Origin: Tetraselmis striata
Taxonomy: Eukaryota; Chlorophyta; Chlorodendrophyceae; Chlorodendrales; Chlorodendraceae
Length of the DNA: 64,000 nt
Direction of reading: 5' to 3'
NCBI GenBank assembly: GCA_006384855.1
Contig: VCJN01000779.1
Location: forward strand, 124,001 to 188,000
Shown here: positions 51,667-58,539 of the stretch, in pieces
How positions within the stretch are numbered: the first letter of the stretch is position 1
Layout of the letters: each line of letters begins with the position of its first letter
Translations under genes and position numbers: made by a program
The notes under the pieces: generated by a model
Database searches by the model: none
Told to the model about the DNA's origin: nothing
Seen by the model: only the letters and a program-made list of their open reading frames with translations

Positions 51667-51674
51667 TCAATTTT
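51667..51674 (-). promoter_or_regulatory. Exact AAAATTGA early-type promoter
   Basis: The minus strand reads CCAAAAAATTGAGATGCCC, containing AAAATTGA, 91 bp before the ATG at 51,576. This is the same octamer as the mimivirus early promoter. Confidence 0.65.
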
Positions 51675-51706
51675 TTGGTCCCGTCGCGCGGCCACCCCAC
51701 CCCCCC

Positions 51707-52888
51707 TCACCGGGGGATGAGCGCGCCCACGACGGCGACTGCGACCGCCAGCGCTATCGCGACCCGGCGACTGGCTCCGCCGCCCGCGGAGACCGGGACC
51801 ATTTGTGACACGTTCACGTTCTCGACAAGGTTCCTCGGCTCCCCCTCGTATCCCGAAATGTCGACTGTCTCTACTGTCGTCCCTTTCTGCGGGGGGAAAT
51901 GCTTGTATTCCGAATCCGAGACCCGCACCAGGTGTCGTATCGACTCGGTTTCGCCGATCTGCGGCAATTCGACTATTTCGAAGTGCTCTGCCCAGTCGGA
52001 ATCGTCGCCCTGTCCGAAGCCGCCGGCCTGGTCGTCCATGTGTTTGCAGCTCAGACATTTCACGCCCTTCCACAGCTTTGTCAGAATGGATTCCCCTCCT
52101 TTCAAATCGAACGCTCCTTTCCAAAACTCGTGGATGATGGAAGTATCTGCCACCGCCCCGTTCTCGACGTACGCTTCGTATAGCGTTATCGCGATCGCGA
52201 AGCACTGGCGCCGCACGGCGTCTTTGATCAGGTACAGCTTCGTCCCCCCCTTCATGAGGTCGACTCCCAAAAAATCGTCCGTCTTGGAAGACATGCTCGC
52301 TTTCAGGGCGTCGCCGTTTTCAAAATCGATATAATTCAAGAGCTTGTCGTTTTTTGTGATCAGCCCCTGATAGAAAGGGCTGCCTTTCAACGTACTTTCG
52401 TGCGTGGCCGCCACCAAGCCGAAATCTCCGAGTTTCGGGGCTTCCCCGTGGTAGAACACGTTTTCAGGCTTGATGTCGTTGTGCGTCAAGCCGGACTCGA
52501 TCAGGGCCGCGTGTGATCCCTGGAGACACTTGCTCAGGGCAAAGAAGTCCACTTTTTTTTTTATTTCCATGTTCGAAATCTCCAGGAGATCGCGGATGCC
52601 GATCGCTTTTGTCACGGACACGTTCAGCGCTGTATTTGGTGAGCGTCCTAGTTTCCGCTTCAACGAGTCGGGAGGGTTGAAATTATCCGAAAAAACGAAT
52701 GGAATCGAAAAGAACTCTTTGTCTTTGAAGCTGGGTGGGAGCTTGGAGTGCGCGTCTCGCTCCGTTTCGAAATCGTCTTTTTTATGGTATATTTTGTATA
52801 TCAGCGCGTCCCGGACGGCGGCGTTCTTCACCGCGTACGCGGTTCCGAACGCTCCGGATCCGAGCTTCGCGACCTGGACGGAGGACAT
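51707..52888 (-). CDS. Serine/threonine protein kinase with C-terminal membrane anchor
   Basis: A 393-residue kinase. The glycine-rich loop is LGSGAFGTAY (9-18), the ATP lysine is probably K32 (ALIYKIY), and the catalytic loop reads HNDIKPEN (136-143), with Asn replacing the usual Arg. The metal-binding DFG is at 155-157. The Arg-less HND loop places it among non-RD-type or viral kinases. The last about 18 residues are hydrophobic (RVAIALAVAVAVVGALI), giving a tail-anchored protein. The gene body (51,850-52,900) is visibly more AT-rich than its neighbours, suggesting later acquisition. AATATATCC and CTCAACG lie upstream of the ATG. Confidence 0.9.
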   Translation of the reverse strand: MSSVQVAKLGSGAFGTAYAVKNAAVRDALIYKIYHKKDDFETERDAHSKLPPSFKDKEFFSIPFVFSDNFNPPDSLKRKLGRSPNTALNVSVTKAIGIRDLLEISNMEIKKKVDFFALSKCLQGSHAALIESGLTHNDIKPENVFYHGEAPKLGDFGLVAATHESTLKGSPFYQGLITKNDKLLNYIDFENGDALKASMSSKTDDFLGVDLMKGGTKLYLIKDAVRRQCFAIAITLYEAYVENGAVADTSIIHEFWKGAFDLKGGESILTKLWKGVKCLSCKHMDDQAGGFGQGDDSDWAEHFEIVELPQIGETESIRHLVRVSDSEYKHFPPQKGTTVETVDISGYEGEPRNLVENVNVSQMVPVSAGGGASRRVAIALAVAVAVVGALIPR

Positions 52889-52994
52889 CTTTACACGTTG
52901 AGAGGATATATTTTGTCTGTCCGGACGATCAGGAGTCCCATAAATAGGCGGGGAGGCGAGGGAGGGAGCGCCCCCGACGCTCACTTTGTTCGAA

Positions 52995-53276
52995 ATGCGC
53001 GGCAGGCCCCCCCTGCCCCCGGGACGCCCACATGCGCTCCCCCACTCCGAAGCAGAGTTCCAGGCGGCGGTGGCGCGCCTCGTCGAGACGATCCGACGCG
53101 CCGACACCGCCATCGCCGGCGGCGAGCTCGACTCCGCCAGGACCTGCCGAGTCGCGCGCCTGCTCTCCGAAGCCAAGGAGCAGCTGCGGTGCCTGCTCTC
53201 CTCGCGTCGCCAGGCTTTCGACCGTCCCCCCCGACATGCCCGAGCCGGTGCCGATATCGCCGCCGGCGGGGACTGA
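52995..53276 (+). CDS. Hypothetical small helical protein, 93 aa
   Basis: A 93-residue protein (MRGRPPLPPGRPHALPHSEAEF...) with helices (FQAAVARLVETIRRADTAIA; CRVARLLSEAKEQLRCLL) and a basic end. It overlaps by 41 bp, in another frame, the ORF starting at 53,236, which encodes a similar kind of helical protein. Either two overlapping small genes exist, or one gene with a frame change. Not recognised. Confidence 0.52.
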   Translation: MRGRPPLPPGRPHALPHSEAEFQAAVARLVETIRRADTAIAGGELDSARTCRVARLLSEAKEQLRCLLSSRRQAFDRPPRHARAGADIAAGGD

Positions 53277-53511
53277 GAGGGACGCCGGCGACCTGTTCCA
53301 CATGGAGATGGTCAGAGCCTGCCTGGAGCGCGTGATGGACACGCGAGAGCGGCTCCTGCGCGACCTCACTCGGCTGCGGGAGGCGGGGGAGGACTCCGGA
53401 TGCGTGGAGGCGGTCGCCCTGGCGGATCTGCTGTCCGGAGACGCGTCCTACGACCTGTCGGAGTTCGAGGGCAACGGGTGGTCGGTCGGCGGCGCGGGAG
53501 GCGGCTCGTAG
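53236..53511 (+). CDS. Hypothetical small helical protein, 91 aa
   Basis: A 91-residue protein (MPEPVPISPPAGTERDAGDLFHM...) with a helical core (MVRACLERVMDTRERLLRDL) and an acidic then glycine-rich end. It overlaps the preceding ORF by 41 bp and the convergent glycosyltransferase gene by 64 bp. Coding periodicity looks reasonable in the helical stretch and weak at the ends. Not recognised. Confidence 0.5.
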   Translation: MPEPVPISPPAGTERDAGDLFHMEMVRACLERVMDTRERLLRDLTRLREAGEDSGCVEAVALADLLSGDASYDLSEFEGNGWSVGGAGGGS

Positions 53512-54248
53512 GTGTCGGCGAAGTCGCCGAAGGGGCGCGCGCGGGCGACCTTTCGCTCGTAGCGTCCCCGGATGGCGGACTCGCTGGTCGTGTAATGGTT
53601 GGCGACGTTGCCCTTGTTCCGCTTCGTGCGCTCGATCATCTTGCGGCGGTAGTACGGCAGCCCCAAAAACTGCATGTGCTTGATGACGTACCTGCGCTCG
53701 CTGTATCTCACCGCCGCCCCCGGCGCCGCCACCGGTCGCGCGTGGTGCGCGCCCAGAGTGTAGTTCATCTCCCGGATCGAGGGGCGGTGGAAGCACAGCT
53801 TTTTGTGGCCGTACTTCCACGTGTGCCCCCCCTCGCACCGCAGGGGGTCGATGTCCGCCAGGTCCTCGCGCTCGCTGAAGCCCACGCCGTTGACGGCGAA
53901 GGTGGAGAGAACCGTGTGTCCGGACTCCAACTCTCGGGCCAGGTCGTCCGGGCGAACGCACAGCCACTCGTCCATGTCGGCGCAGATCACCCAGTCGGCG
54001 TCGGTGCCCTTCCAGAAGTTGTTCTTGAGGCTGGCGTTGGTGTGGTCGTCCATCATCTTCCCGGGCCGCTGCCGCCACAGGTGCACGCGGCAGCCCGCGG
54101 CCTCGGCGATGGCGGCGCTGGAGTCGGTCGAGTGGTTGTCCAGCACCGTGATGCGGCAGCCGGGGATCCACTGCCGGTAGTGGCGGATGGAGTGCGGCAG
54201 CAGGACCTGCTCGTTGTAGCACAGCAGGTAGACGTCGACCGCCGCCAT
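53448..54248 (-). CDS. Family 2-type glycosyltransferase
   Basis: A 266-residue GT-A-fold glycosyltransferase. The start VDVYLLCYNEQVLLPHSIRH is the family's first strand and NE motif. ITVLDNHSTDSSAAIAEAAG is the second, and WVICADMDEW (about 87-95) carries the DxD (DMD, 91-93) for metal and nucleotide-sugar binding. It resembles glycosyltransferases of the Glyco_tranf_2_4 group. It is back-to-back with a second sugar- or polyol-transferase-like gene (54,290), 41 bp apart, so the pair may modify the same viral glycan. The ATG at 54,248 is the first ATG; a longer frame would need a TTG. Confidence 0.85.
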   Translation of the reverse strand: MAAVDVYLLCYNEQVLLPHSIRHYRQWIPGCRITVLDNHSTDSSAAIAEAAGCRVHLWRQRPGKMMDDHTNASLKNNFWKGTDADWVICADMDEWLCVRPDDLARELESGHTVLSTFAVNGVGFSEREDLADIDPLRCEGGHTWKYGHKKLCFHRPSIREMNYTLGAHHARPVAAPGAAVRYSERRYVIKHMQFLGLPYYRRKMIERTKRNKGNVANHYTTSESAIRGRYERKVARARPFGDFADTYEPPPAPPTDHPLPSNSDRS

Positions 54249-54289
54249 TCTCTTGCTCTTGTCGGGCGGATTTTTGTGTCCGGACGGCA

Positions 54290-55267
54290 ATGGGGCGCAA
54301 GACCGTGTTCTTCGCGGGCGTCAAGATACACCACATGGAGCCGCTGAAGGACGCGTTCCGGGGGGTCTTCGACGAGACGAAGGTCCGGAGCCGAGCCGAC
54401 TACGTGGTGCACGTCAACCTCGACGGCACGGCGGGGACGGTCGGCGACGTGATGGACGGCAGCGACCCGCGCTCCATCGGCGTCGTCGTGAACCCGCTGG
54501 GCATCAACCGCTGGAACGGGAATCCGGGAGACGACTGGCGCCTGGTCCGGGTGTGTTTGGGGTCCTTGAGTCCGGACAAAGAGCGCAAGCCCCAGGCGTG
54601 GGATCCGGACCGGTGGGCGAGGCTGGCGGCTCGGCACGGCCTGCCCCGCGCGGCGGGGTGGCGGTCGCTGGACGAGGGGGACGTGGTGCTGCTTCTCCCC
54701 AAGATAGGGGGGTGGCTCAAGCTGGACGCCAAGAGGTACATCAGGCGGTACTCGGGATTCGTCCGGGAGCTGAGGGACCTCCACCCGGACTCCGCCGTGG
54801 TCGTGCGCGCGCACCCCCGGAACGTGGCGAAGCCCGACGCGACGACGCGCGAGATCTTCGAGGCGCTGCGACGGGCGGCCCCGAACGTCCGGATGGACAC
54901 GACGCGGTCGGTCAGCGAGGAGCAGTACTCCCGGACCAAGGTCGTGGCGTGCGACTGGTCGTCGGCGGTGGTGCCGTTCGTGATGCGCGGCGTGCCGGTG
55001 TGCAACCCCGACAGGCAGCGTCCGGGGCGCATGATCGCGCAGGCGGCGGTGAGTCGGAGTCTTACACCGGACGAGGTGATGAACGCGATATGCCAGAGCG
55101 TGCTGGACGTGGAGCGAGCCGCCGACGAGCTGCCGAGGATGCTCGCGCTCGTCGGCGCGCGCGGAAAAAAATTGAATCCGGCACTGAGCGTCACTCTCCA
55201 TCCAAACCAAACCAACCAAACCAACCAAACCAGCCCGGCGAGCCTACAGCCGACCACAGGCGGGTGA
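54290..55267 (+). CDS. Putative glycosyl- or glycerophosphotransferase-like protein
   Basis: A 325-residue protein. Residues about 150-270 (DVVLLLPKIGGWLKLDAKRY; AVVVRAHPRNVAKPDATTRE; RSVSEEQYSRTKVVACDWSS; FVMRGVPVCNP) look like the C-terminal Rossmann half of capsule-polysaccharide or CDP-glycerol-type transferases, where RAHP and DWSS match known motif positions. This is a weak family assignment. The last about 35 residues run into the first copy of the tandem repeat, where the frame ends in a repetitive NQTNQTNQTSPAS stretch. The second repeat copy suggests the ancestral stop lay earlier (AEKN then stop). Confidence 0.62.
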   Translation: MGRKTVFFAGVKIHHMEPLKDAFRGVFDETKVRSRADYVVHVNLDGTAGTVGDVMDGSDPRSIGVVVNPLGINRWNGNPGDDWRLVRVCLGSLSPDKERKPQAWDPDRWARLAARHGLPRAAGWRSLDEGDVVLLLPKIGGWLKLDAKRYIRRYSGFVRELRDLHPDSAVVVRAHPRNVAKPDATTREIFEALRRAAPNVRMDTTRSVSEEQYSRTKVVACDWSSAVVPFVMRGVPVCNPDRQRPGRMIAQAAVSRSLTPDEVMNAICQSVLDVERAADELPRMLALVGARGKKLNPALSVTLHPNQTNQTNQTSPASLQPTTGG

Positions 55268-55409
55268 GGAAGCCGCCCTCGGGCGGCTCTCTCACCGCCC
55301 GCCCTCCCTCGAGGCCCCGCAGGGCCGGCTTGGTCGGTCGGTTTGGATCACACAAAATCCCTCCCGCAAAGAGACGCCCGACGAAATCAACCCCCGTCGG
55401 CGTCTTTTT
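55168..55409 (+). ncRNA. Candidate non-coding transcription unit, copy 1
   Basis: An exact AAAATTGA with TTGAATCCGGCACTG (55,168-55,185) is followed, with no credible ORF, by a stem-loop (GGTGAG 55,263-55,268 with CTCACC 55,291-55,296 enclosing AGCCGCCC/GGGCGGCT) and a terminal hairpin plus TTTTT at 55,405. Transcription is inferred from the promoter- and terminator-like ends. Confidence 0.4.
55373..55409 (+). terminator. Hairpin plus T-run, copy 1
   Basis: GACGCCCGACG (55,373-55,383) can pair, with one bulged base, with CGTCGGCGTC (55,395-55,404), followed by TTTTT. It resembles the hairpin transcript ends of giant viruses; the function is inferred. Confidence 0.5.
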
Positions 55410-55477
55410 GCGTGCCCCTCCCCCGAGCCACATGGGGCCGCCGGGGATGCGCGCGCTCGTCGGTGCGCGCGCGGAAA

Positions 55478-55717
55478 AGAATTGAATCCGGCACTGAGCG
55501 TCACTCTCCATCCAAACCAAACCAACCAAACCAACCAAACCAGCCCGGCGAGCCTACAGCCGACCACAGGCGGGTGAGGAAGCCGCCCTCGGGCGGCTCT
55601 CACCGCCCGCCCTCCCTCGAGGCCCGCAGGGGCCGGCTTGGTCGGTCGGTTTGGATCACACAAAATCCCGCCCGCAAAGAGACGCCCGACGAAATCAACC
55701 CCCGTCGGCGTCTTTTT
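55478..55717 (+). ncRNA. Candidate non-coding transcription unit, copy 2
   Basis: This is the second copy with the same layout: AAGAATTGAATCCGGCACTG, a C/A tract, a stem-loop (GGTGAG 55,573-55,578 with CTCACC 55,599-55,604) and a terminal hairpin plus TTTTT at 55,713-55,717. The two-base indel relative to copy 1 falls in a bulge and leaves both stems intact. Confidence 0.4.
55681..55717 (+). terminator. Hairpin plus T-run, copy 2
   Basis: The same hairpin as copy 1 (55,681-55,691 with 55,703-55,712, then TTTTT) ends six bases before the stop codon of the convergent ABC1-kinase gene, so it could separate the two transcripts. Confidence 0.5.
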
Positions 55718-55722
55718 GCGTG

Positions 55723-56985
55723 TCACATGAGGAATCCGATGATCGCCCCTATGTCCCGGCGGGCGCGGGTGATCGCGATGTTCGCGCTGTGGACGGCGAG
55801 GAACTGGTCGATGGATCGCTGGAGGTCGAACCCCCGGTGCGCGGACTTGCACACCCCCTCCGCCATTGTCACCGACCGCATCACGCCGTTGACCTCCTCG
55901 GCCAGCGTCATCGAGTGCGCGGCGTCCTTGTCGATCTTGGCGGGGTCGAACGACCGGATGTCCATGGTCCGGACGTACTCGAACCCCTGCAGTATCATGT
56001 CCATCAGCACCGGCTTCACCTGCGACGGCGAGAACCCGGCGTTGGGCAGAACCAGGCGGTGCTTGAGGAGCGCGTCGGCCAGCATGTCGGCGTCCTTGAC
56101 TTGGAACGCCATGCCCGCCTCGAGGAGGCCGTCCAGAGAGTCCTGAGACAGGCTGGCGACGTTGCCGAAGTCGTAGATGACCAGGCGCTCCGAGCCGCCC
56201 TCCCGGACCACGCCCAGGTTTCCCTCGTGCGGGTCCTGGTGAAAGCCGTCGCCCGCGGTGATGAGCGACAGCACGGACTCCATGACGAGCGAGGTGATGT
56301 GCGCCCCGTCGCGCGCCATGCGGATGGGGATCGACGGCACGTATTCCATGACGATGGCGTCCGGACTCTTGATGATCGGCAGCGGCACGATGACCTCGTC
56401 TCCCAGGGCGTCCCTCAGAGTCTCTCGGGCCTTGGACGCCGCGGCGGCCTCGGCCTCGAAGTCGGTCTCGCGGCGGAGCACGGCGGAGTAGCGGTCCAGC
56501 ATCCTGCGGAGCCGGGCTTTCATGGACGGGTTGGCGCCGGCCAGAACGCCCTCGATGGTCCGGGCGGCCCTGAGGTCGTTCTCGATCGCGTCCCGGACGC
56601 CGTGCTTGATGACCTTGACGGCGACGGTCTGTCCGGACAGAAGCTTGGCGCGGTGCACCTGCGCGACCGACGCCGACGCGTCCGGAGTGTCTTCGAATTC
56701 GGCGAACACCTCCGAAAGGGAGTCTATGCCCAGGGAGCGGCACACGGTGCCCCTGGCGACCTCAGGGCCGTCGGCGCGGACGTCGTCGCGCAGCCGCGCG
56801 AACTCCTCGAAGTACTCGGGGGACAGGAGGTCCCCGCGGGTGGAGGCGAACTGGCCCATCTTGATGAAGCTGGGGCCGAGGTCCTGCGCCCGCGCCGCGG
56901 CGAGCCGGGCGGCGGTGCGCCTGTCCAGCGCGTGGGCGGCGGCGACCTCGCCGACGGAGAACGCGATCTTAGCCACGTGCAGCAT
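55723..56985 (-). CDS. ABC1/AarF/UbiB-family atypical kinase
   Basis: A 420-residue member of the UbiB family. The family-specific K-x-G-Q motif reads IKMGQFASTR (about 41-50). The alanine-rich loop ASVAQVHRA (105-113) and ATP lysine K124 (VAVKVIKHG) follow. The metal-binding and catalytic block includes HQDPHEGNLGV (near 247) and YDFGN (near 271). Cellular relatives act in mitochondria and plastids on coenzyme Q, prenyl-lipid and quinone metabolism. A viral copy could influence quinone or lipid supply in host organelles, but this is speculative. The N-terminus (MLHVAKIAFSVGEVAAAHAL) could be a weak targeting sequence. The 3' end abuts the tandem repeat. Confidence 0.88.
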   Translation of the reverse strand: MLHVAKIAFSVGEVAAAHALDRRTAARLAAARAQDLGPSFIKMGQFASTRGDLLSPEYFEEFARLRDDVRADGPEVARGTVCRSLGIDSLSEVFAEFEDTPDASASVAQVHRAKLLSGQTVAVKVIKHGVRDAIENDLRAARTIEGVLAGANPSMKARLRRMLDRYSAVLRRETDFEAEAAAASKARETLRDALGDEVIVPLPIIKSPDAIVMEYVPSIPIRMARDGAHITSLVMESVLSLITAGDGFHQDPHEGNLGVVREGGSERLVIYDFGNVASLSQDSLDGLLEAGMAFQVKDADMLADALLKHRLVLPNAGFSPSQVKPVLMDMILQGFEYVRTMDIRSFDPAKIDKDAAHSMTLAEEVNGVMRSVTMAEGVCKSAHRGFDLQRSIDQFLAVHSANIAITRARRDIGAIIGFLM

Positions 56986-57047
56986 GGTCGCGCTTCAATA
57001 GATCGCAGAATTTTTTTTTTCTCTGCGACTCGGGCAAGAGACGAAGC

Positions 57048-57488
57048 ATGCCCTCCCTCGCCGCTCCGTCCGCCGCCCGCCCGCTTCGCTGCCCGCCGCG
57101 CTGCCCGCCGCGCCTCCCGCCCCGCCGCCCGCCCGCCGCCGGCGGCGGCCCGTCGGACAAGGGCGAAGACGACCGCGCCCGCGCGCGCCGCTTCAAACAG
57201 GGGCTGGCCGACTTTTCCGCGCAGGAGAAGGCGTACGTGCAGGGGAAGTACCGCTGGGTGGCCCGCCAGCACGCGCGCGCGCAGATGGCGGTCAAGAAGG
57301 CGGTGGAGAAGCTCAGGGCCGAGTGGCAGGAGGACCCCGCCGTCGGCGCCGCCTGCGACGACGACGACGACGACTACGACGACTACGGCTGCCCCCGCGA
57401 CGCCGAGACCTGCGACCCGCACGATCGCGCCTCGCACGATCGCGCCTCGCACGATCGCGACGCGTCGAAACGGCGGCCGCCCCGCTGA
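57048..57488 (+). CDS. Hypothetical low-complexity basic/acidic protein
   Basis: A 146-residue protein. A Pro-Arg-rich N-terminus, a helical middle with a coiled-coil-like stretch (DFSAQEKAYVQGKYRWVARQ), an Asp-rich run (DDDDDDYDDY), and three copies of an HDRAS repeat encoded by CACGATCGCGCCT units are visible. No domain is recognised. It diverges from the kinase gene across a 62-bp gap containing a T-run flanked by CGCAGA/TCTGCG. It lies 19 bp before the methyltransferase gene. Confidence 0.6.
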   Translation: MPSLAAPSAARPLRCPPRCPPRLPPRRPPAAGGGPSDKGEDDRARARRFKQGLADFSAQEKAYVQGKYRWVARQHARAQMAVKKAVEKLRAEWQEDPAVGAACDDDDDDYDDYGCPRDAETCDPHDRASHDRASHDRDASKRRPPR

Positions 57489-57507
57489 TTTTTCTGCTGG
57501 ACATCCA

Positions 57508-58158
57508 ATGGGGCGCGTCCGGGTGTTGGACCTGTTCAGCGGCACGGGCAGCATCGAGAGGACGCTGAGCGGTCTGATACCGGGCGTCCAGGTCACCAGC
57601 GTGGACATGGACCCCAAGTTCAACCCCACGATCGTGGCGGACGTGCTCGAGCTGGATTACAAGGGGATGTGGAAGCCGGGCGACTTCGACGTGGTGTGGA
57701 TGTCGCCGCCCTGCACGTTCTACAGCCTGGCGCGCAACTCCTCGCCGCGCGACTTCAAGCAGTCGGACCGGCTGGTCAAGCGCGGCATGCGGATCGTGGA
57801 GTACCTCAGGCCCGCCCACTTTTTCATGGAGAACCCCCGCGCGTTCCTGCGCCTGCGGCCGTTCATGAGCAGGTGGAACCGCGCGTACCGAAAGACGGTC
57901 AACTACTGCCGCTACTGCTCGCGCGGCGACGTGTTCAAGTACCCCAAGCCCACCGACATCTGGACCAACAAGGACTTCGCCCCGCGCACGTGCTGCAGCG
58001 AGGCCCGCTGCAGGTACTACAAGGGCGGCTCCCACGTCGAGACGGCGCAGAAGGGACCGTCGCTGTCCGCCACCCCCGCGATCGGGTCCGTCAAGTCGGA
58101 GGCGGTGTACCGCGTCCCTCGGGCGCTCATCTCCGAGCTGTTCTCGGACTACATGTGA
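57508..58158 (+). CDS. DNA cytosine-C5 methyltransferase-like protein
   Basis: A 216-residue, compact C5-methyltransferase. Motif I is DLFSGTGS (8-15), and the catalytic Cys is in SPPCTFYS (C69). Motif VI is ENPRA (108-112). The usual later motifs and a separate target-recognition domain are reduced: the C-terminal 80 residues have clustered cysteines (YCRYCSRG, RTCCSEARCRYY) that may bind zinc. Such short Dcm-like enzymes are known in phages and giant viruses. It would methylate cytosine in an unknown site if active. An AAAATTGA promoter follows its stop, belonging to the next gene. Confidence 0.82.
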   Translation: MGRVRVLDLFSGTGSIERTLSGLIPGVQVTSVDMDPKFNPTIVADVLELDYKGMWKPGDFDVVWMSPPCTFYSLARNSSPRDFKQSDRLVKRGMRIVEYLRPAHFFMENPRAFLRLRPFMSRWNRAYRKTVNYCRYCSRGDVFKYPKPTDIWTNKDFAPRTCCSEARCRYYKGGSHVETAQKGPSLSATPAIGSVKSEAVYRVPRALISELFSDYM

Positions 58159-58171
58159 AACACCAGGAAAA

Positions 58172-58179
58172 AAAATTGA
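58172..58179 (+). promoter_or_regulatory. Exact AAAATTGA early-type promoter
   Basis: AAAAAAAATTGAAGCCGCG lies 45-52 bp before the ATG at 58,224 and 13 bp after the methyltransferase stop. Confidence 0.62.
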
Positions 58180-58223
58180 AGCCGCGATCGCCGCGCGAGT
58201 CTCAAAACAGCCGCATTCATTGT

Positions 58224-58535
58224 ATGACCATCATGTCGTCCTCCGCCGCCATCTCCGCCGCCGCCGCCGCCTTCGCCTCCGTCGCCGTCTCCGCCGTGGA
58301 GGCGGCCTGCCCTCTGGGAACCTACCAGCTAAAAATGCACTTGCTCTACCTTCACGTGGATCGAGTCTGCGAGGAGTGCCGGGAACGCGGGCGCGTCGTC
58401 GACGAGGCCTACAACATGATCGCGAACTGCCGGGTCCTTCTGCAGAAGATGCCCAGGGTGCAGGTATACGCCCGGGCGAGGCTGACCTCCTGCGTCCGCA
58501 AGCTGAAGAGCGTAGTGGAGGAGCTGGACCCGTAG
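58224..58535 (+). CDS. Small helical protein with CEEC motif, 103 aa
   Basis: A 103-residue protein. An alanine-rich hydrophobic N-terminal segment (about 9-27, ISAAAAAFASVAVSAVEAAC) could be a signal or membrane segment. It is followed by a helical domain with VDRVCEECRERGRVV and a basic C-terminus (RLTSCVRKLKSVVEEL). Not recognised. It is preceded by an AAAATTGA promoter, marking it as probably early. It is separated by 4 bp from the convergent membrane-protein gene. Confidence 0.66.
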   Translation: MTIMSSSAAISAAAAAFASVAVSAVEAACPLGTYQLKMHLLYLHVDRVCEECRERGRVVDEAYNMIANCRVLLQKMPRVQVYARARLTSCVRKLKSVVEELDP

Positions 58536-58539
58536 ACGG

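Larger units (their letters stand above)
55138..55722. repeat. Two tandem direct repeat copies (about 310 and 277 bp)
   Basis: Copy 1 spans about 55,138-55,445 and copy 2 about 55,446-55,722, with a period of 310 bp. They differ by a few substitutions and one- or two-base indels, and copy 1 has extra sequence before copy 2. Each begins in what reads as the 3' end of the transferase gene and contains the early-type promoter, a C/A-rich tract (CCAAACCAACC), a long stem-loop and a final hairpin with a T5 run. This is the longest stretch in the window (55,268-55,722) without a supported protein gene. Confidence 0.92.

Noticed and set aside
55268-55722. CRISPR-like array in the tandem repeats
   Set aside because: Only two long copies with no short spacers between, and no Cas genes nearby. 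It is a tandem duplication.
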